Shown here in pieces: positions 35,968-44,284 of a DNA stretch of 64,000 nucleotides (positions are counted from its first letter, which is position 1; every line of letters begins with the position of its first letter). A program made the position numbers and the translations under genes. The notes beneath the pieces were generated by a model. The model was not told where the DNA came from. It was given only the letters and a program-made list of their open reading frames with translations, and searched no databases. This DNA is from Paenibacillus oleatilyticus (GTDB taxonomy: Bacteria; Bacillota; Bacilli; Paenibacillales; NBRC-103111), in NCBI RefSeq assembly GCF_018998565.1, contig NZ_JAHNZO010000011.1:1-64000 (forward strand). The letters run 5' to 3'.

Positions 35968-36519
35968 ATGCAGGATGTTCAATTTACTGAAAACCAGATA
36001 CAATTTCAAAAGTACCCATTTCAAGCGTCCAGCATATATCCGAATGGCAGCGTCGCATCGGAAGATATTTCTGAAATTTTGATCACCAGGTGCCCTCCCG
36101 AAGTCAGATTGAAAAGCGGCGAAGTTCTTTTTGTCTCGGCCGTACATAAAGAGAGTCTGCAAATGTTTGCGAAAAGCAATAAGATCCCTATCGTATCGAG
36201 GATAGATACTTGGAGCTTCATCTGTGAGGAGTTTCTGGATACGGAATTTTCAGATGAGGATAAAGAAAGAGTGTATCGGCTCTTGGAAAATGAAGGGCTG
36301 GATCGAAACTTTGTCAGTGAAACGAGACAATTTTTGTACATCCCTATGGTGGCCTACAATTCGATTATGTGGGATTGGGCGCACCTGGGTTTATATGACG
36401 TCTTGACGGCCATAAGCGGGCAATTTCCGTATGGGGAAAAGGTTAAGTTCACGGAAGAGGCTTTTCATGATTTTTATTGGAAAGCGATGAAATTGGCCAT
36501 GCGCGAGAGGAATAGGTAA
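35968..36519 (+). CDS. Conserved-looking protein of unknown function
   Basis: This encodes 183 residues from the ATG at 35968, chosen for its GAGG site nine bases upstream; a GTG at 35905 overlapping the previous stop lacks one. The protein is soluble, mixed alpha/beta, with a SVASEDISEILITRCPPEVR beta-rich start and a C-terminal aromatic helix region (YNSIMWDWAHLGLYDVL). No motif that points to catalysis is evident. The next gene follows after 38 bases in the same direction. I recognise no family name. Confidence 0.6.
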   Translation: MQDVQFTENQIQFQKYPFQASSIYPNGSVASEDISEILITRCPPEVRLKSGEVLFVSAVHKESLQMFAKSNKIPIVSRIDTWSFICEEFLDTEFSDEDKERVYRLLENEGLDRNFVSETRQFLYIPMVAYNSIMWDWAHLGLYDVLTAISGQFPYGEKVKFTEEAFHDFYWKAMKLAMRERNR

Positions 36520-36557
36520 GGTTGGTAATAAAATTATCCTAGAAAGGAAAGCAGCAT

Positions 36558-37118
36558 ATGTCTAACCAAAAATCGCATCGCTCTGGACCAGCTTATCTTG
36601 AAGGAATTACCATAGCAGAAAACCCGGAAACATGGATGGAGCAAGAATGGACAGGTAAATTGCAGACAAAAGAAGGCCGGACCCAGTTTCGTATTTATTA
36701 TTACGGAGAGCTGATGGATGACCTGATTGCAGTGACCGATTTCGCTCCTCAACTGATTGTTGCCGAGGATCCGGTTGACGGTGAACGTTACCTTCTGTTC
36801 GACGGTTGCAAACACGGTTATAACGCCATGTTATGCGATACCTATACGGCCGAGCAGCAAAACAACCGGACGCCCTTATTGCCCTATCTGGGCAAAGATG
36901 GTGAGGATACCTTTGAGGTTTACATCACGGCTTTCTATAATGTCGATTGGGACGAAGAATTTGCGGATGATGTGGACGAAGACGGGCTGCTTGAATTGAT
37001 TAACGGCGAACGAGTCGATTTTGACGAGGCGAAGCGCAACGGATATGATGCGCTGGGGATAAATATCGTAAATAACAAGGGAGAAAAAATCGAAATTGTG
37101 CAGGAAGAGCTTGCCTGA
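36558..37118 (+). CDS. Acidic protein of unknown function
   Basis: This encodes 186 residues; GAAAGG precedes the ATG. It is a soluble acidic protein with beta-rich character in the first 120 residues (FRIYYYGELMDDLIAVTDFA, then DGERYLLFDGCKHGYNAML) and a very acidic stretch WDEEFADDVDEDGLLELING. This is reminiscent of small intracellular proteins found near immunity-type genes, but I cannot name a family. A good terminator follows. Confidence 0.55.
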   Translation: MSNQKSHRSGPAYLEGITIAENPETWMEQEWTGKLQTKEGRTQFRIYYYGELMDDLIAVTDFAPQLIVAEDPVDGERYLLFDGCKHGYNAMLCDTYTAEQQNNRTPLLPYLGKDGEDTFEVYITAFYNVDWDEEFADDVDEDGLLELINGERVDFDEAKRNGYDALGINIVNNKGEKIEIVQEELA

Positions 37119-37127
37119 ATGCACGCG

Positions 37128-37158
37128 GGCCCAATTTTTTGATGAAATTGGGCCTTTG
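37128..37158 (+). terminator. Terminator after the acidic protein gene
   Basis: GGCCCAATTT (37128-37137) pairs with AAATTGGGCC (37145-37154); TTT follows. It lies between convergent genes. Confidence 0.7.
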
Positions 37159-37181
37159 CTATTTATTGGCCAAGCTGGCGA

Positions 37182-37667
37182 CTAGTCTGCCTGCAGCTGC
37201 AATGCGCCGCGCAAGATTTCAAATGAGCCGCATAAAGCGGTCAAATTTTCTTCTAACACTTCTTCTACCGTTTTATTGACTTCCCTTGCGCATTCTTCTG
37301 CATCCTCTTTAACTACCGCGATTTCATGATCAATATACATAATCGGGGGCTCCGCATTCGCCTTTCGGTAGTCGAACACGAGCCAGTTGCCGCTGCTTAC
37401 GCTCCAAGCGAAAGGAATGATTGTATAAGGTTCCGGGACCAATTCGTTCACCATCTCGATACTATCCATGTAGGACAAGCACGGCCGGATGAAGCGAATC
37501 GACCACTCCGTGTACCCGTTAAAGTCCTCCAACCGGTACTCTTTCAGCCAGCCGTTATCGCTGTTTTCGAGGTCCTGAAGCATTTGTTTATAGCTAGTGG
37601 GGAATACGATTCCCAATTTCGATTCGATTTCTTCGATCGACAAGGACTCTTGCGCTGATTCCGTCAT
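37182..37667 (-). CDS. SUKH (SMI1/KNR4) family protein
   Basis: This encodes 161 residues from the ATG at 37667, preceded by GGGAGGAAA. The SUKH-1 fold is indicated by SIEEIESKLGIVFPTSYKQM at the start, a middle PEPYTIIPFAWSVSSGNWLV segment and FDYRKANAEPPIMYIDHE. In bacteria such proteins are frequent immunity proteins against contact-dependent or polymorphic toxins. No toxin gene is next to it, so it may be an orphan immunity gene or have another role. Confidence 0.75.
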   Translation of the reverse strand: MTESAQESLSIEEIESKLGIVFPTSYKQMLQDLENSDNGWLKEYRLEDFNGYTEWSIRFIRPCLSYMDSIEMVNELVPEPYTIIPFAWSVSSGNWLVFDYRKANAEPPIMYIDHEIAVVKEDAEECAREVNKTVEEVLEENLTALCGSFEILRGALQLQAD

Positions 37668-37829
37668 CGGATTTTTTCCTCCCATTTTCCATGTTCGTTG
37701 TTATTATACCCCAGAAGCCTGTCCGACAAAATAAGGACTTTCATCGAAAAAAGTGTGCTAGAATGGGAGAAGAGATTTTGGAAAGGCAGCGGCGAACCTT
37801 AAACATCCGGTAAAAATTCGAGGTAAACA

Positions 37830-38270
37830 ATGAAAATAATTTTTTTGGATATTGATGGGGTACTGGTTACTTCAAGACATATGGTGCAGAGCAAGAAATA
37901 TTTTGGACATGAGTTTGATCCGGCATGCGTCAGGAGTTTACAAGAGATACTCGAAAGAACTGAAGCTAAGATTGTAGTCAGCTCGTCCTGGAGAGAAGGT
38001 AGAACTTTAAAACAATTACAATCTATTTTTGAAATCAACGGAATAAATAATGTAGTTGGCATGACGCCAATTATCGAAGGGGCAATACGGGGCAAAGAAA
38101 TTAAAGAGTATTTAAACCAAATTTTGAATATTGGTTTGGAAGTCGACAGGTTTGTGATTATTGACGATGAAGAAGAGATGGGGGAGCTAGACGATCACCT
38201 GGTGGAAACAAGTTTTGAGACCGGGATAACCAGGGCAGTAGCGGACAAGGTCATTCATTTTTTAGTTTAA
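37830..38270 (+). CDS. HAD-like phosphatase-domain protein
   Basis: This encodes 146 residues beginning with the HAD motif I block IIFLDIDGVLVTS, with the nucleophile Asp7 and Asp9. A SSSWRE motif II-like Ser segment and a VIIDDEEEMG motif IV acidic pair follow. The architecture fits the HAD domain group often annotated as HAD domain in Swiss Army Knife RNA repair proteins. It probably acts as a phosphohydrolase on a small or nucleic-acid substrate. It is short and AT-rich, in line with its neighbours. Confidence 0.7.
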   Translation: MKIIFLDIDGVLVTSRHMVQSKKYFGHEFDPACVRSLQEILERTEAKIVVSSSWREGRTLKQLQSIFEINGINNVVGMTPIIEGAIRGKEIKEYLNQILNIGLEVDRFVIIDDEEEMGELDDHLVETSFETGITRAVADKVIHFLV

Positions 38271-38379
38271 TGACAGCTCGTGAAAGTCGTATCAAGCAGA
38301 CAGTTTCTTTTACACAATCTAAACGCTGCAAACGTTAGATGTTGAGGGTTTGTGATACTAAGAACAGGAGAAATGAAAA

Positions 38380-38925
38380 ATGTCTGAAATGAATGCCATG
38401 AAATCTGAAATTATTGATATGTTAATTACATTAATTCCGGATGCAGTGAAAGAAATACAGGTTCCAATAGAAGACAAAGTCTGCTACATTGCGCTTTATC
38501 GAAGTGATTCACACCCATTAGTTGGTCTCATCCAACTTGGCATCGAAACAAGACGAAACAAAATGAAAGATGAAGCGGGTATTTGGGGAGCTTGGAATTC
38601 TGGAGATCAGCCAGTGAAGCATCAAAATGACTTAAATGATGAATTGCTTAAAGAGAAGCTGAAAAGGTTACTGGAAATATGTGGAGAATCGGGTGGATAT
38701 GAAGGAGAATGGTATGAAGCTGAGTGGTGGATAAGATGTACTGAGATTATGAACGAGGTTTCACTGAAATTAAATGAATACGAGTGGAATTCTTACTTCA
38801 AAAACATCACGGATGATTTTGTCGTATATGTCGATAGAGAAGATTTAGATGTAGAGAACGGTGACCTAGAATTATGTGTTCCCCAAAATAAACTTAAACT
38901 ATTGAAAGGGAAAGGTCTGGTTTAA
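38380..38925 (+). CDS. Protein of unknown function
   Basis: This encodes 181 residues; AACAGGAG precedes the ATG. The product is acidic and soluble, with a central GIWGAWNSGDQPVKHQNDLN loop, an aromatic EGEWYEAEWWIRCTEIMNE stretch and predicted helices toward the C-terminus. The local composition is AT-rich. It lies among SUKH, HAD and decayed genes, so it may belong to an immunity-type gene collection; this is only context. I recognise no family. Confidence 0.55.
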   Translation: MSEMNAMKSEIIDMLITLIPDAVKEIQVPIEDKVCYIALYRSDSHPLVGLIQLGIETRRNKMKDEAGIWGAWNSGDQPVKHQNDLNDELLKEKLKRLLEICGESGGYEGEWYEAEWWIRCTEIMNEVSLKLNEYEWNSYFKNITDDFVVYVDREDLDVENGDLELCVPQNKLKLLKGKGLV

Positions 38926-39005
38926 AAAACCAGAGAGACCTAAATAGTGGAGCCGCATGGTCTAGGCCTCTCGGGTGTATAATTGAAAAGATCCCAGGTG
39001 ATGAC

Positions 39006-39555
39006 ATGAGCTTAAACCATGAATTCTTTTTACTTCCAAATGAAATATCTATAAGTGATTGTCGAGATTGGTATTATCTGAATCGGTATACTTGGAAGGA
39101 TAAAGTAGAGATTTCAGATAACTTAATTTTAGCAAGGTCGATAGCTTTTTAAAGTAAGGTAACCTACAAGGGGAATAGAACTGATTTTCATTTCTTTAAA
39201 CGAGCTAAGAAAACTAATCCAACACTAGAAGAACAAATTCATGTTTTACTTGGACTAGGAATTACTTTTACAGATGATTCAGGCACTTTAATCAATAACT
39301 TGTTAGTTCATTATGATAGAGAAAGTTATGAGGAAAATCCTTTTTATTTACTTATAACCGTAATCGGTGCTGATTTATTAGATGAACGAAATTCGAATGT
39401 CTTATGATGTGTGGAGTTTTGATGCCGAGTGTATTGAAGACGAGAATATTTATACAATATTGCTAAGGCATTTCGTTAACTTAGCCAAGGGCGAGTTACC
39501 ACTGGAGAACATAGAAAGTAATGTTGATTTTGATGAACAAGAAGTCGTGATATGA
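39006..39555 (+). pseudogene. Broken gene of unknown family (nonsense plus frameshift)
   Basis: An ATG at 39006 opens a frame of 48 codons that stops at TAA 39150-39152. The same frame then continues for 84 codons (including LEEQIHVLLGLGITFTDDSG and NPFYLLITVIGADLLDE) to TGA 39405-39407. From there the coding sense passes to another frame (39382-39555, containing SYDVWSFDAECIEDENIY and FDEQEVVI). Together they look like one ~185-residue acidic protein inactivated by a nonsense mutation and a frameshift. An intact copy elsewhere is possible. Confidence 0.6.
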
Positions 39556-39636
39556 ATTGACAGATAAGAAATTCGTTATTTTAGCATAGCGTAACACTGT
39601 GGTCCTGCTGTTTTACGTTCTTTGGTATCTGCACAT

Positions 39637-39659
39637 AAAAAAACCGGCCTTTCGGCCGG
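39637..39659 (-). terminator. Terminator of the MerR-SRPBCC operon
   Basis: On the minus strand CCGGCC (39659-39654) GAAA GGCCGG (39649-39644) is followed by TTTTTTT, an ideal intrinsic terminator. Confidence 0.9.
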
Positions 39660-39690
39660 CCGCGATCTCGCGGAAAAGGTACTCAGGTTC

Positions 39691-40161
39691 TCAGACGGAC
39701 ATCTTTTGCAAATGCGCTTCGAGCCGGTCAAGATTTTGCTCGTTGGCTGGAAGTGCGATTTTCTTGATGGCGTTGAATACGGCAGCGTTTTCGAAAAGCT
39801 GGCGCCAAGTCAGTCTGGTTTTGCCGCCAAGATCCTCGAAGGTTGCTGTGAGCTGGTAATGAGGTGCACAAAGATGCCGCAGCACGATCCGGTCAGGCCC
39901 AATTTCGACAAATTCGCTTTTGTTGTCATAATCCATTCCGTTCGGTCCGTGCATCACAAACTCCCATATTCCTCCCGGCCGCAAATCAAATTCGTGAAAC
40001 GTGTTCGTAAACCCGTTTGGACCCCACCACTGTGCCAAATGCTCGGGTTTTGTCCAGGCTTCGTAAACGAGAGTAGGGGATGCATTCATTAACCGCGTTG
40101 TTACCAATTCGTATTCTTCCGCTGCGATGATTTCGTCGTTTGCCGCACGGTTTTCCGTCAT
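39691..40161 (-). CDS. SRPBCC / AHSA1-like domain protein (second copy)
   Basis: This encodes 156 residues of the START/SRPBCC superfamily: VTTRLMNASPTLVYEAWTKP, HLAQWWGPNGFT, FDLRPGGIWEFVMHGPNG and TATFEDLGGKTRLTWRQLFE fit the AHSA1 (activator of Hsp90 ATPase homologue) group. These proteins bind hydrophobic ligands in a deep pocket. It is the last gene of a three-gene unit with another SRPBCC gene and a MerR-type regulator, 30 bases apart, which suggests a response to a hydrophobic compound. Confidence 0.85.
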   Translation of the reverse strand: MTENRAANDEIIAAEEYELVTTRLMNASPTLVYEAWTKPEHLAQWWGPNGFTNTFHEFDLRPGGIWEFVMHGPNGMDYDNKSEFVEIGPDRIVLRHLCAPHYQLTATFEDLGGKTRLTWRQLFENAAVFNAIKKIALPANEQNLDRLEAHLQKMSV

Positions 40162-40191
40162 GCCCGTTCCTCCTCTGCATGTTAAAGTAGG

Positions 40192-40632
40192 TTAGCCGAT
40201 CTCCAACTGCACACCCAGCTTGTCCAGCATCTCCTTGGTACCGTGTTCGCGCAGAGCCGGCGTGTCGTGGCCGTCCAGGAAGACGCCTTGCTCGGTGAAA
40301 ATCAGTTTTGTGCCTCCGCCCTCCGGCTTGAACTCGACGGTCGTTGCGGAAACGGAAATCCGCGTCTCGCCCATATCCAAAGTATAGGTGTAAACGATGC
40401 GCTCGTCCGGCACAATGTCGTGGTACCGGGCATAGAAGGTAAATACCGGTCCGCCGGGAGGCCCTCCTTGACTGCTTTCTCCACCCCCGACACGGAAGTC
40501 AAACTCATCCGCTTTCGAAAACCATTGTTCTTTCAGGCGAGGGTCCGCCCAGTAGGCAAAAACCTTTGCCGGCGAGGCTTTATACACCCGTTCGACGACG
40601 AAAGTGTTATGCACGGTAGATCGTTCGTTCAT
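40192..40632 (-). CDS. SRPBCC / AHSA1-like domain protein (first copy)
   Basis: This encodes 146 residues from the ATG at 40632 (GGGAGC eight bases upstream; a neighbouring ATG at 40635 is possible). The family blocks are VERVYKASPAKVFAYWADP, KEQWFSKADEFDFRVGG, FYARYHDIVPDERIVYTY and KLIFTEQGVFLDGHD. It shares the fold with the next gene but only modest sequence identity, so this is an old duplication or a natural pair. It begins 5 bases after the MerR gene stop. Confidence 0.85.
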   Translation of the reverse strand: MNERSTVHNTFVVERVYKASPAKVFAYWADPRLKEQWFSKADEFDFRVGGGESSQGGPPGGPVFTFYARYHDIVPDERIVYTYTLDMGETRISVSATTVEFKPEGGGTKLIFTEQGVFLDGHDTPALREHGTKEMLDKLGVQLEIG

Positions 40633-40637
40633 CATTT

Positions 40638-41135
40638 TCAGCTCCCTTGATTCGATTCGTCGGCATCCTTGTCGAGGATGTCGCCCAGCAGGTCCAGGTG
40701 GTTCTCCCAAGTCATCCGACGTTCGAGGATCATTTTTTCATGGCTCTTTTTCATCGTTTCCAATAATTTTGTAAAATCATCGACCGTCACAGGTTGTCTC
40801 AAATGCATTAGTTTGGAAACATATTCTAATTCAGACACAAGCTTTTGCTGCATCCGGATAGTTTCTTTCAGACGGGCGATTTGCAGCGACACGATTTCTA
40901 GCGGACTGAAGTGCCCGCCGGTTACGACGGACTTAATCTCCTCCAGCGATAAGCCGAGCTCTTTTAACGACAAAATTTGCTGCAATCTCGACAGGTCGGC
41001 TTCGTTATACAGCCTGTGCCCCGAATCGGAATGCGCCGACGGAGAAAACAGGCCGATCTGATCGTAAAACCTCAATGTTCGTATCGTGAGTCCCGTGAGC
41101 TTAGCAAGCTCTCCCACCTTCCAAAGTCGTTTCAT
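40638..41135 (-). CDS. MerR-family transcriptional regulator
   Basis: This encodes 165 residues from the ATG at 41135 with GAGGTGAT upstream. The winged-helix MerR domain is clear: WKVGELAKLTGLTIRTLRFY, YDQIGLFSPSAHSDSGHRLY and then the coiled-coil dimerisation helix. The C-terminal region has no metal-binding cysteines, so it probably senses an organic compound or works with partner proteins. It is the first gene of an operon with two SRPBCC genes, driven from a typical MerR-type promoter (41179-41209). Confidence 0.9.
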   Translation of the reverse strand: MKRLWKVGELAKLTGLTIRTLRFYDQIGLFSPSAHSDSGHRLYNEADLSRLQQILSLKELGLSLEEIKSVVTGGHFSPLEIVSLQIARLKETIRMQQKLVSELEYVSKLMHLRQPVTVDDFTKLLETMKKSHEKMILERRMTWENHLDLLGDILDKDADESNQGS

Positions 41136-41178
41136 AATCACCTCTTTTTTGTTGCGCATCTGTTTTACCGGTAACTAT

Positions 41179-41209
41179 ACTATAAAACATGACGTTACGT
41201 CACGTGCAA
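41179..41209 (-). promoter_or_regulatory. MerR-type promoter with 19-bp spacer and central palindrome
   Basis: On the minus strand the -35 TTGCAC (41209-41204) and the -10 TATAGT (41184-41179) are 19 bp apart. The palindrome TGACGTAACGTCA (41202-41190) fills the spacer. This over-long spacer with a dyad is the hallmark of promoters that MerR-family activators untwist. Confidence 0.8.
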
Positions 41210-41501
41210 GTGTTAAAATGCAGCGCCCTCCAGGAATTTATCAATCAAGAGTATAGGAACAGAATGGAAGGAGAGAAAATATCAAGATAAAAGAAAGTCA
41301 TATTATGCTCCCAAAAGATTCGGATAGACAGTAAAACGGACCATGAATAAATTATGATAATCTCGCAAACAGGCTGCTCCTTATAGAATAGGGTACAGCT
41401 TTTTTTGTCTAAAAAGGTCGATTAAAAACACGATTCTCTTTATTTATTGCTTTTAGATCAGGCCTTAAGTCCTTGAATTTATAAACTTTTATATTCATTT
41501 A
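41210..41501. other. AT-rich region without a recognised gene
   Basis: No convincing coding frame was found. A terminator-like hairpin at about 41371-41406 (GCTG paired with CAGC, an imperfect stem, then TTTTTT) has no gene assigned in front of it. Confidence 0.4.
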
Positions 41502-41840
41502 TTTTCATTTTCATTACCTCATACCATTGTGGTAAAAAATATTTCATAAGGTTTATTATGGTAATAATTCGGGCTGCATGGTTTTGCCATACTGGAGCTT
41601 TAGTGCGCGACGATTTGAAATAATTGTAAATTGGAGTTTGATTTTCGCATAGGCCCTAAGTTTCAATTGAGCATCGCGTGATTACCCAATCACTTTTGAA
41701 GGGAATCGAAAGACCTAATATTTAATTAAATTAACAAAATTTATAAAAAAAGATGCATATCAACAGTTTTCAAATTAATTTCCTCATGCTATTATGGTAA
41801 ATATTATGACAAAAGGTTCATGGTGGAAATATTTCAAATC
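41502..41840 (+). repeat. Imperfect ~70-bp direct repeat ahead of the fab-like cluster
   Basis: The segments 41502-41572 and 41767-41838 align without gaps at roughly 70-75 percent identity by eye. Both begin TTTTCA, contain CCTCAT-C-ATT-TGGTAAA and continue to AAGGTT-AT--TGG-AATA-TTC. The second copy reads as a promoter (TTTTCA, 17 bp, TATTAT). A related ATTATGGTAATAA lies at about 41554. They may be duplicated promoter/operator units. Confidence 0.5.
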
Positions 41841-41908
41841 ATTGAATTATGGTTCTCAACTCCTTGATATTGACAAGGATATCATCTCAACATTGGAAGG
41901 TGAGTCGT

Positions 41909-42682
41909 TTGGCTTCTCAACTGTTAACCGGAAAAAATATTTTGATTATGGGTGTCGCCAATAATCGAAGCATCGCTTGGGCAACGGCGCAATCCTTGGC
42001 AAGTCAAGGGGCTAAGCTTATTTTCACCTATGAAAACGAGCGGGTGGAAGAGCGGGTTCGCAGTTTGATTGCGACCTTGCCAGGAGCCGAAGCTTATGCC
42101 TGTAACGTGACCGTTGACGAAGAAATTGACGCTTTAGGGCAAATTTTGCAAGAAAGTGTCGGTGTCCTGCATGGATACGTTCATAGTGTGGCCTACGCCA
42201 AGGGCGAGGATTTGGACGGGATGTTTGTCGAAACATCGCGGGAGGGCTTTCGCATAGCGCATGAAGTAAGCGCATATTCATTGGCAGCGGTCGCCAAAAG
42301 AATCTACCCGTTAATGACGGAAGGCGGAAGCATAGTTACGATGACCTATATCGGGGCCGAACGAGCCATTAAAAATTACAATGTTATGGGGGTGGCGAAA
42401 GCGTCGCTGGAAGCTTCGGTACGGTACCTCTCCAACGACCTCGGACAATTTAACATTCGGGTTAATGCGATTTCCGCGGGGCCGATTCGTACCTTAGCCG
42501 CCTACGGCATAAAAGATTTTAATACGATGTTGAAAAAGATCGAAGAAATAACGCCGCTCCGCAAGAGCATCGACGCCTCCGAAGTTGGCGATACGGCACT
42601 CTTCCTGCTCTCCGGGCTTTCGAGAGGGATTACGGGAGAAGTGATCCATGTCGACGCCGGTTACCATATTGTCGGCATGTAG
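41909..42682 (+). CDS. fabI: Enoyl-ACP reductase, FabI-type
   Basis: This encodes 257 residues from a TTG at 41909 (GGAAGGTGA upstream); earlier in-frame starts would add a non-family N-terminus. It is a short-chain dehydrogenase of the FabI type: GVANNRSIAWATAQSL binds NAD, SVAYAKG and YNVMGVAKASLEA contain the Tyr-x6-Lys catalytic pair, and ISAGPIRTLAAYGIKDF is typical. It reduces the trans-2-enoyl thioester, the last step of each chain elongation round. It opens a six-gene cluster. As a clustered copy it is probably dedicated to that pathway rather than bulk fatty acid synthesis. Confidence 0.88.
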   Translation: MASQLLTGKNILIMGVANNRSIAWATAQSLASQGAKLIFTYENERVEERVRSLIATLPGAEAYACNVTVDEEIDALGQILQESVGVLHGYVHSVAYAKGEDLDGMFVETSREGFRIAHEVSAYSLAAVAKRIYPLMTEGGSIVTMTYIGAERAIKNYNVMGVAKASLEASVRYLSNDLGQFNIRVNAISAGPIRTLAAYGIKDFNTMLKKIEEITPLRKSIDASEVGDTALFLLSGLSRGITGEVIHVDAGYHIVGM

Positions 42683-42771
42683 TACGAAGAAAAGGGGGAA
42701 TACTTTAAAACCGTCGAAGACAGAGTCTGGTCATTCGTCCTACCGACAAAAGATCATAGGAGTGAATTATA

Positions 42772-44232
42772 TTGATTGTTGCCCAATCCGAAAGTCAGAT
42801 CATTACTCCTGGCCATACGTACAACAAGGATCGGTTTGAAAAAGATGTTCAAGTGTTCTCTCGAATGTTAGGCGTTCGAGGACTCTCCGAGGGTGACAGA
42901 GTTATTCTGAAATCGGAAAATTCGTATTGGTTCATTGTGGCGTTGTTTTCCTTGTGTCAGCTTGCGGTTTCGATCGCTGTGGTGGATGAGCAAGTCCAGG
43001 CGGACGAGCTGGGTCAAATTTATGCGGATATCGGGGCCAGCTGCATCTTGACGGATGTGGCTGCGGATATCCCGGACGCGACGATTTTAATCATCGAAAG
43101 TATGATTCAGGAGGAGGCGGTTTATGAATATTGGGCCGGGGAGGTAAGTCCCTCGCCGATACATATCGATAAGTGGACGGAAATGAAGGATGCGCTGATT
43201 CTTTTCTCTTCGGGAACGACAGGCAAGCCCAAAGTCATAGTGAAATCGGGCCGATCCTTTATGGACAATATCAAGTTATCCGTAGAGGCCATGAACTATG
43301 TGTCGAGCGATCGTTTGCTCCCCATTGTTCCCTTCTCCCATTTTTACGGAATCTCCCTTATTTTTTCATGGTGGTTGACGCAATGCTCCTTGATCATTAG
43401 CAACCATAAAAATCTCTGGAGTATCGTCACCAGTGTTATCAAAGAAAAAGCAACTGTCGTTGATGCAAATCCCTCTGCTTTTTACGCTTTTATTCGTATG
43501 TTATTAAGAAAACCGGATCAATTGGAGCAAGTGAAAAATACCTCGGTGCGCATGTGGTGTGTAGGCGGTTCGCCTCTGACGAAGGATTTGGAGGAGAAAT
43601 TCGCGGAGGTATTCGGCCACCGCCTGCTGAACGGCTACGGATTGTCCGAGCTTGGCAATGTCACCTTGGGGACGCTGGAAAATCCCGAAGGCTGCGGCAG
43701 GCCTCTTCCCGGAGTGGAGACTAGCGTCCGGGATCAACACGGTATCGAGCGCAATGAGGGCGAAGTCGGCGAGGTCTGGATACGTACGCCCGGATGCATG
43801 GAGGGGTATCTCCATCAGGAGGAGCTTACCCGCTCGGTCATTCAAGACGGATGGTTCAGGACGGGCGATCTGGGCTTTTTGCAAGAAGGGAACCTTCATG
43901 TGATCGGCCGGAACGGCAAGTCCATCAACCGAATGGGATATACGTTCTCTCCGGTCTATATCGAGAATCAAATCAGCCGGTTAGGCTTCCGTTCCTGTGT
44001 CGTTCCCTTGGACGACGAGAAAAAAGGCACGCTGCTCGTCGTATTCGTCGAAAACGAATCGGCGCAAGAATTGCCCCAATTCCGCAAAAATTTGAACCGA
44101 ATGCTTCCCACTTACATGTATCCCGATTTGTTGCTGCTTGTCACCCAGTTCCCTTTGAACCGGAACGGTAAGCTTGATCGCCTGGAGCTTGAGCGTATGG
44201 CCCAGGAACGGGTTATAGCACAAGAGGTGTGA
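42772..44232 (+). CDS. AMP-forming acyl-CoA/ACP ligase (ANL superfamily)
   Basis: This encodes 486 residues from a TTG with AGGAG upstream. The ANL core motifs are A3 LFSSGTTGKPKVIVKSG, A5 NGYGLSELG, A7 GWFRTGDLGFLQ, A8 GRNGKSINRMGYTFSP and A10 PLNRNGKLDR with the catalytic lysine. It activates a carboxylic acid as acyl-AMP and probably passes it to CoA or an acyl carrier protein. It is somewhat shorter than typical acyl-CoA synthetases (500-550). It lies second in the cluster, suggesting that it loads the starter acid or recaptures the product acid. Confidence 0.85.
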   Translation: MIVAQSESQIITPGHTYNKDRFEKDVQVFSRMLGVRGLSEGDRVILKSENSYWFIVALFSLCQLAVSIAVVDEQVQADELGQIYADIGASCILTDVAADIPDATILIIESMIQEEAVYEYWAGEVSPSPIHIDKWTEMKDALILFSSGTTGKPKVIVKSGRSFMDNIKLSVEAMNYVSSDRLLPIVPFSHFYGISLIFSWWLTQCSLIISNHKNLWSIVTSVIKEKATVVDANPSAFYAFIRMLLRKPDQLEQVKNTSVRMWCVGGSPLTKDLEEKFAEVFGHRLLNGYGLSELGNVTLGTLENPEGCGRPLPGVETSVRDQHGIERNEGEVGEVWIRTPGCMEGYLHQEELTRSVIQDGWFRTGDLGFLQEGNLHVIGRNGKSINRMGYTFSPVYIENQISRLGFRSCVVPLDDEKKGTLLVVFVENESAQELPQFRKNLNRMLPTYMYPDLLLLVTQFPLNRNGKLDRLELERMAQERVIAQEV

Positions 44233-44284
44233 TTCACAAATTATTTTCATACCCCAATAAACAAAATGGAGGAGAAGCGAAGCG

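Noticed and set aside
41250..41335. Short frame behind GGAGAG in the region after the MerR promoter
   Set aside because: There is no usual start codon after the ribosome-like site and the product would be about 15 residues.
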